Assembly (NCBI GenBank): GCA_910579215.1
Contig: CAJTTN010000007.1
Location: forward strand, 14,773 to 78,772
Direction of reading: 5' to 3'
Origin: an uncultured Anaeroplasmataceae bacterium
GTDB taxonomy: Bacteria > Bacillota_I > Bacilli_A > Acholeplasmatales > Anaeroplasmataceae
Length of the DNA: 64,000 nucleotides
Shown: in pieces, positions 59,857 through 64,000 of the stretch
Layout: each line of letters opens with the position of its first letter
How positions within the stretch are numbered: position 1 is the first letter of the stretch
Notes under the pieces: model-generated
Told to the model about the DNA's origin: nothing
What the model saw: the letters and a program-made list of their open reading frames with translations, nothing else
The model's database searches: none
Translations under genes and position numbers: made by a program

Positions 59857-61931
59857 AGCTTCCTCCAAAATTTAATACAATGTGTAAGCTTATCAGGAAC
59901 AATAAACATATCTTCTACCAAATCAGAAGCATATCCAACTATTTTTAATTTAAGGTTATGCTTAGGATTAGATGTTACATAAACCTCTATTCCTGACTCC
60001 TTATAGACAAATAGTAAGCTTGCAGGTCCTAAAACTGTAATACCCTGATAATTAGTAAGCCTGTTGTCAAAGCTGTTCCATAAAATCATGTTTTGATATT
60101 TTAAAATATGGGCACCTGGAAGAACCTCTAATTGATACTCATCTACAACACAAGCCTTTTTAGGATATAATTGATATTCGTAGCCTTTGGGGTTTTCATA
60201 GTACACTCTAGTTTGAGAAACCAATACTTTTTGATCTAGTTCATTCTTATTTAAATCATAAAAGGACCTTTCCTCATTAAATCTTTTTATAAATGGCTTG
60301 TCCTTAAAAATAAGTCTAGCATTTTTCGTTTCTAATGAGGTTTTGCCTAAGGAATAATATTCCTCAAAGGTATAAATAGTGGAAATATACTTTTGATTGG
60401 AATGAATGTTAGAGCCAACACCTACTAAAGAATTCTTCAAAACGAATTTGGAAAAATAGCCCTCTACCGCATTTTTTTGATGAAAGCAGGTTGTAAGAAT
60501 ATCCTTATATGCCACTCCCGCTGTAATTATATTAGACATAGGTTGATTGGGCTCCTCTAAAGTCAATACATTCGTTGAGCCATTTCGGTATAGGGGATTT
60601 ATTTTTAAAGCCTCGTTTTCTACTGGTGCTTCATTATAATATAAATCATAGGTGAAATTAGCTTGATAAGAGCCTAAAAGATTTTCTTCATTGATACTCT
60701 CATAATTGGATACTGCGTCTGAACAGCTAGATATTGCAATTAAGTAATCATTATTTCTTTTGATGTAACGATTCATATACTGAAACACAAAGGCCTCAGA
60801 TGAATAATGAAAGGTTTCCTTTTCATTATATAAAACATCAATAAACCCTTTTTTGGAATAAAGCTTTGATAGCTTATATAAGGCTTTGATAATGCGCTGA
60901 TAGCTATAGTTACAATCCGCTTTCCGACTACTAGCTCTTCCACGTACACAATCTAATGCTCGTTGATGATAAAGGAAGGGTAAATATGCTTGATGTATAC
61001 GTTGATATATATCTTTTATATAATCCTTCATATCCCACTGAATATAATAAAATAATTCCAAATTTTTTACTAAGGCATGTAATAAAACCTCACCATACGA
61101 AGCATTATAGGGAATAGAGGTATGATATAGAAAGCTTCCATCTGGATAAAATCCATTTCCTGAAGCAGTAATTTTTAAAATATCAGGAAGCAATTCAGCC
61201 ATGTGCTCTATACTGTTCGTATCATGCAATAAAATACTTCGCAAAAGACATATATAAATATTATCCGCTAAATTTGCATAATCTGTTTTAATGCGATGAA
61301 TATCAGGATAATTTCTTCGATAGTATTCATATTCTGGCTGAGGAATATAAAAGTTTTCTACTGCTAAAAACTGACATACTTCTTCTTTATCTAATTCAGT
61401 ATAGGAAAGAACTAGTATTTCATTTAAACATCTAGGAATACCTATTTCGTAAATCCACCAGTTGCCTTTATAATTTACATTTCCTGAGTATTCTAACAGC
61501 TGTTGCCTTTTAACCTCCTGAATTACCCATGCCTTCATTTGGGCATCCTTGTTAAGAATTGCTATTTTCAATAACGATAATAATCTTCTAAAAATATGAT
61601 AAATTCTTTCTGTAGGCTCTAATGGTAAAGAAATAAATAAGGTTTCCTTTGTACACTCTTCCTCTAGGGTTTGGAGTAAGGAGAGGCTATAAGATTTTAT
61701 AGCCTCCTCATACCTAATTTCCTCTGGCTGAAGGGAAATAGTATATAAATCAGATTCTGCAAATATGCAATTTTTGAAGCTTCCTAAATATAGAGCATAA
61801 TGTCCTTGGTTTGAAATTGGAAGAGCTTTTTTTACTCCATCCACCTCACAAGTAAAGGTAGTTACATCTATATCCTTAAGAACGTCTACATTTAGATAAT
61901 ATGATATTTGTTTATCATTCGTTAATCTCAC
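59853..61931 (-). CDS. Polysaccharide lyase family 8 (hyaluronate/chondroitin lyase-like), no signal peptide
   Basis: PL8 enzymes cut hyaluronan, chondroitin or xanthan by beta-elimination. The 692-aa protein has the aromatic patch GNWWIYEIGIPRCLN (156-170), N220 in YANLAD, H270 and Y279 in DGSFLYHTSIPYNASYG (264-280) and VRGRASSR (329-336). The spacing N220-H270-Y279 (50 and 9) equals that of N349-H399-Y408 in pneumococcal hyaluronate lyase. The C-terminal half is the beta-sandwich part. It is shorter than secreted PL8 enzymes (about 750-1000) and starts MRLTNDKQIS with no signal peptide, so it is probably cytosolic. GTG start with GGGGTGA before it, 30 bp after the solute-binding protein gene. 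Confidence 0.88.
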   Translation of the reverse strand: MRLTNDKQISYYLNVDVLKDIDVTTFTCEVDGVKKALPISNQGHYALYLGSFKNCIFAESDLYTISLQPEEIRYEEAIKSYSLSLLQTLEEECTKETLFISLPLEPTERIYHIFRRLLSLLKIAILNKDAQMKAWVIQEVKRQQLLEYSGNVNYKGNWWIYEIGIPRCLNEILVLSYTELDKEEVCQFLAVENFYIPQPEYEYYRRNYPDIHRIKTDYANLADNIYICLLRSILLHDTNSIEHMAELLPDILKITASGNGFYPDGSFLYHTSIPYNASYGEVLLHALVKNLELFYYIQWDMKDYIKDIYQRIHQAYLPFLYHQRALDCVRGRASSRKADCNYSYQRIIKALYKLSKLYSKKGFIDVLYNEKETFHYSSEAFVFQYMNRYIKRNNDYLIAISSCSDAVSNYESINEENLLGSYQANFTYDLYYNEAPVENEALKINPLYRNGSTNVLTLEEPNQPMSNIITAGVAYKDILTTCFHQKNAVEGYFSKFVLKNSLVGVGSNIHSNQKYISTIYTFEEYYSLGKTSLETKNARLIFKDKPFIKRFNEERSFYDLNKNELDQKVLVSQTRVYYENPKGYEYQLYPKKACVVDEYQLEVLPGAHILKYQNMILWNSFDNRLTNYQGITVLGPASLLFVYKESGIEVYVTSNPKHNLKLKIVGYASDLVEDMFIVPDKLTHCIKFWRKL

Positions 61932-61961
61932 TTCATCACCCCTTTGCCAGAAAGAAATTAA

Positions 61962-63524
61962 TTATTTAACATATTTTTGAATTGTTGAGGTAATAACTGT
62001 AGTTCCAGCCTTTTCCATAGCTGCAACATAAGCCGCCCAAGTTGTGTTATTAATTTGTTGGGTTCCCTTCATCCATTTATTAATTTGATCAAAGTAAACT
62101 GTATTAACAGCACTTCTTGAGGTATTTACCTTTTGATAATCCTCATTAGAAAGCTTAATATTAGGATAAATCAATTTATTATAGTTAACATTTAAATAAG
62201 GAGAATTATCAGAATTTTTGCTATCCTGATATAAGGACATTGCTGCTTTTGCTTCTGGAGATAGCCAAGCCTCCTCATAGGCAAAGGTTTGACAGCCTGG
62301 ACTTTGAAGCTGAGCTCCAATACGATAAAGATTTTCTAAAGCTGTTCCTTTATCATTTATAATCTTATCAGTAAATGCATATTCAGAACCAGTCTTTGTA
62401 AAATGTACATCCTTAATACCAAAGTTTAAAGTATCATGACCTTCCTCTGTAAACCAGAAATCAATCCATTTCATTAGCTTTATTTGATCCTCTTCACTTG
62501 TAGAAGCATTGATAGCTGTTACTGTACCAATTTGTTTACGTATGGTTGGTTCATGCTTTGTTCCATCGCTTCTTGTAGGAGGTGCTATACAGATAACCTC
62601 AAAGCCGTCTACTAGATTTGCCTTATAAACATCATCATTAAAGGAATAGGTTGTCCCTAACCAGTCATGGGTTGCACCACCACTATCCTGAGCAAATAAT
62701 GTTACACGCTTATCCTCTGTTGACTTATTTAAAATATCTGGCTCTATTAATCCCTCACTATACCATTTCGCAATTTGCTCCATAGCATATCTAAACTCGT
62801 TTTGAGTAGCACCATACTTAACCTTTCCTTCATCATCAAGATAGTATTCAGCTGTAGCACCCCATAAAGATGCTAACTCAGAGATAGCAAAATCGGAATC
62901 TCTATCAAAGTAAGGATAAATTTTATCTGCTTTAGTTAATAAGCTTTTATTATTTTTAAACGCTAATAATAAGTCATGAAATTGTTCCACTGTTAAATCA
63001 TTAAGCTTATCCTTAGAAACACCATTAGGTAGCTTATTATTGTCTGCAAGCTTGTTTACCCAATCCTGACGAACAAAGAATGCCTTTGCAGTCTGTCCAT
63101 CTGTATAGAATGGTATACCATAGATTTTACCATCACTTGCTGTAGCCCAATCCTTCTTTTCAGGATTTTTATCAAAGAATGCCTTTAAATTTGGAGCATG
63201 CTCTGCAATCAAAGATGTTAAATCTAAAAAGATTCCATCCTTTAAAGCGGTTGCCTCTATAGTATCTTGGTCATTCACTACAAGATTGGCATCCTTTCCT
63301 CTTAAATTATAGATACTATCGTAATTTGTATCATACTTTTGCAAAACACCCTCTAGAGTAATGTCTGCATATTCATTTGCTCTTTGATAAACTGCCATAT
63401 CAGAGTTATAAATTTGTCCATCCTGATGTAAAAATATTGTAAGCTCACTACCAGAACCACCACAGGATGTAAGAGTCATAACACTAGCAGCTAGTAGAGC
63501 TGTCGTTAGAATTTTCTTTTTCAT
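61962..63524 (-). CDS. Sugar ABC transporter solute-binding lipoprotein
   Basis: The 520-aa lipoprotein has a signal peptide and lipobox TLTSCGG (Cys about residue 20). The rest fits the extracellular solute-binding family 1 in the long LplA-like form used for oligosaccharides: GKIYGIPFYTDGQTAKAFFVRQDWVNKL, YGATQNEFRYAMEQIAKWYSEGLIEPDI, and IKLMKWIDFWFTEEG. I take ATG 63524 (GGAGG 9 nt before) rather than 63548, which lies upstream of that site. The gene overlaps the end of the preceding surface protein gene by 41 bp. With the PL8 lyase directly downstream it likely binds glycosaminoglycan-type oligosaccharides. Confidence 0.9.
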   Translation of the reverse strand: MKKKILTTALLAASVMTLTSCGGSGSELTIFLHQDGQIYNSDMAVYQRANEYADITLEGVLQKYDTNYDSIYNLRGKDANLVVNDQDTIEATALKDGIFLDLTSLIAEHAPNLKAFFDKNPEKKDWATASDGKIYGIPFYTDGQTAKAFFVRQDWVNKLADNNKLPNGVSKDKLNDLTVEQFHDLLLAFKNNKSLLTKADKIYPYFDRDSDFAISELASLWGATAEYYLDDEGKVKYGATQNEFRYAMEQIAKWYSEGLIEPDILNKSTEDKRVTLFAQDSGGATHDWLGTTYSFNDDVYKANLVDGFEVICIAPPTRSDGTKHEPTIRKQIGTVTAINASTSEEDQIKLMKWIDFWFTEEGHDTLNFGIKDVHFTKTGSEYAFTDKIINDKGTALENLYRIGAQLQSPGCQTFAYEEAWLSPEAKAAMSLYQDSKNSDNSPYLNVNYNKLIYPNIKLSNEDYQKVNTSRSAVNTVYFDQINKWMKGTQQINNTTWAAYVAAMEKAGTTVITSTIQKYVK

Positions 63525-64000
63525 CTTTTCTTCCTCCTTTTTTTGCAACTATAACAATAACAGCAACTAAAGCAGCTAACGCAACAGCACCACCTACTGA
63601 GCCTAAAACAATAGCTAAAATAGGAGATGAGCTTGCTGCTTGGGTTGCAGGCTTATAATTATTATGATAGAACTCTACCTTAGCAACCTTTACCTGATCA
63701 TCATTGTTGTTACCATTAAATACAATTTTAATATATTTTGCTTCAAGGAAGCCTAAGGCGTAAACCTCATCTCCCATTTTATTAGTACTACTTCCTGAAA
63801 AGTAACAGCAATCCCAAGCTTCGCCATCAAGACTATAATAAATATCAAAATAATATTTATTCAACAAGCCTCCTTGGAAACGAATCAAGACATTTGTAAT
63901 TGTTGTTTCCTTCTCTAATTCAAAAATTAACTCTTCTTTATTTGTTGAGGTTAATGCCGTATTTGCATTCCCATCTAATACCTTTTCTGCTCCTGCAGAA
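63484..64000 (-). CDS. Surface protein with C-terminal discoidin (F5/8 type C) domain, N-terminus cut by window edge
   Basis: The frame is open to the last base of the window, so only the C-terminal 171 residues are seen. They contain the second half of an F5/8 type C-like carbohydrate-binding domain (EKVLDGNANTALTS, ELIFELEKETTITNVLIRF, YFDIYYSLDGEAWD, LGFLEAKYIKIVF, KVAKVEFY), then a linker, one membrane helix (ILAIVLGSVGGAVALAALVAVIVIVA) and a short charged tail ending in Cys. No LPXTG. It overlaps the solute-binding protein gene by 41 bp and so is in the same operon; it probably holds a catalytic domain further upstream. Confidence 0.78.
   Translation of the reverse strand, partial: SAGAEKVLDGNANTALTSTNKEELIFELEKETTITNVLIRFQGGLLNKYYFDIYYSLDGEAWDCCYFSGSSTNKMGDEVYALGFLEAKYIKIVFNGNNNDDQVKVAKVEFYHNNYKPATQAASSSPILAIVLGSVGGAVALAALVAVIVIVAKKGGRKDEKENSNDSSTSC

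Overview
The window looks like a piece of chromosome from a low-GC, spore-forming member of the Bacillota, most likely an intestinal member of the Bacilli close to Erysipelotrichales. The evidence is the AT-rich DNA, strong sigma-A promoters (several TTGAC/TTGTC-N17-TATAAT), Bacillus-like gene order (HD phosphohydrolase, rnmV, rsmA, yabG, ispE), sporulation genes (yabG, yabP, yabQ), an LTA synthase and an ECF transporter core. TGA is used as stop and TGG as tryptophan, so the genetic code is the standard bacterial one. I saw no rRNA, tRNA or CRISPR array. The window is cut inside a gene at both ends.

Layout. 1-5.6 kb: a truncated secreted or membrane protein, then a naturally split two-gene acyl-CoA dehydratase activase/dehydratase unit with a short Crp-like regulator. 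5.6-17.7 kb: a visibly more AT-rich accessory island. Its edges hold broken genes (a DUF4143 ATPase tail, an IS200 tnpA fragment, a frameshifted yhcG/DUF1016 nuclease). Its core is an operon on the minus strand with a clear promoter: a 962-aa GHKL-like ATPase, a 1327-aa protein with two phosphoribosyltransferase-like domains and a C-terminal GHKL-like domain, a small receiver-like protein, a DUF2971 protein and a TIR-domain protein. I read this as a candidate anti-phage defence system that I cannot match to a named one. 17.8-21.4 kb: YdeI-like protein, SDR, a probable type I toxin-antitoxin pair (23-aa hydrophobic peptide with antisense RNA), and hflX behind a 10-codon leader ORF with competing hairpins.

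21.3-33.7 kb: housekeeping genes (ispE, yabG, rsmA, rnmV, HD hydrolase, ltaS, a calcium-type P-ATPase, glmS, a DNA alkylation repair protein). 33.7-39.6 kb: a membrane-anchored McrB-like AAA+ ATPase with a zinc-ribbon partner and three small genes. 39.7-48.2 kb: LD-carboxypeptidase, hemolysin III protein, yabPQ, lysS, truA and ecfT-ecfA2-ecfA1.

48.4-64 kb: carbohydrate use, all on the minus strand. One long operon runs from a discoidin-like surface protein (cut by the window end) through an ABC solute-binding lipoprotein, a PL8-family glycosaminoglycan lyase without a signal peptide, a beta-helix surface protein with InlB-type repeats, an RpiR regulator, an aldose epimerase-like protein, nagB, nagA, a ROK kinase and an MsmX-type ATPase, and ends at a terminator. 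A second unit holds class II aldolase, an RpiB/LacAB-family isomerase and a glycosyltransferase. Together they suggest uptake and breakdown of hyaluronan- or chondroitin-like glycans, with amino sugar entering glycolysis through NagA/NagB and the uronate half perhaps through the RpiB-like isomerase.
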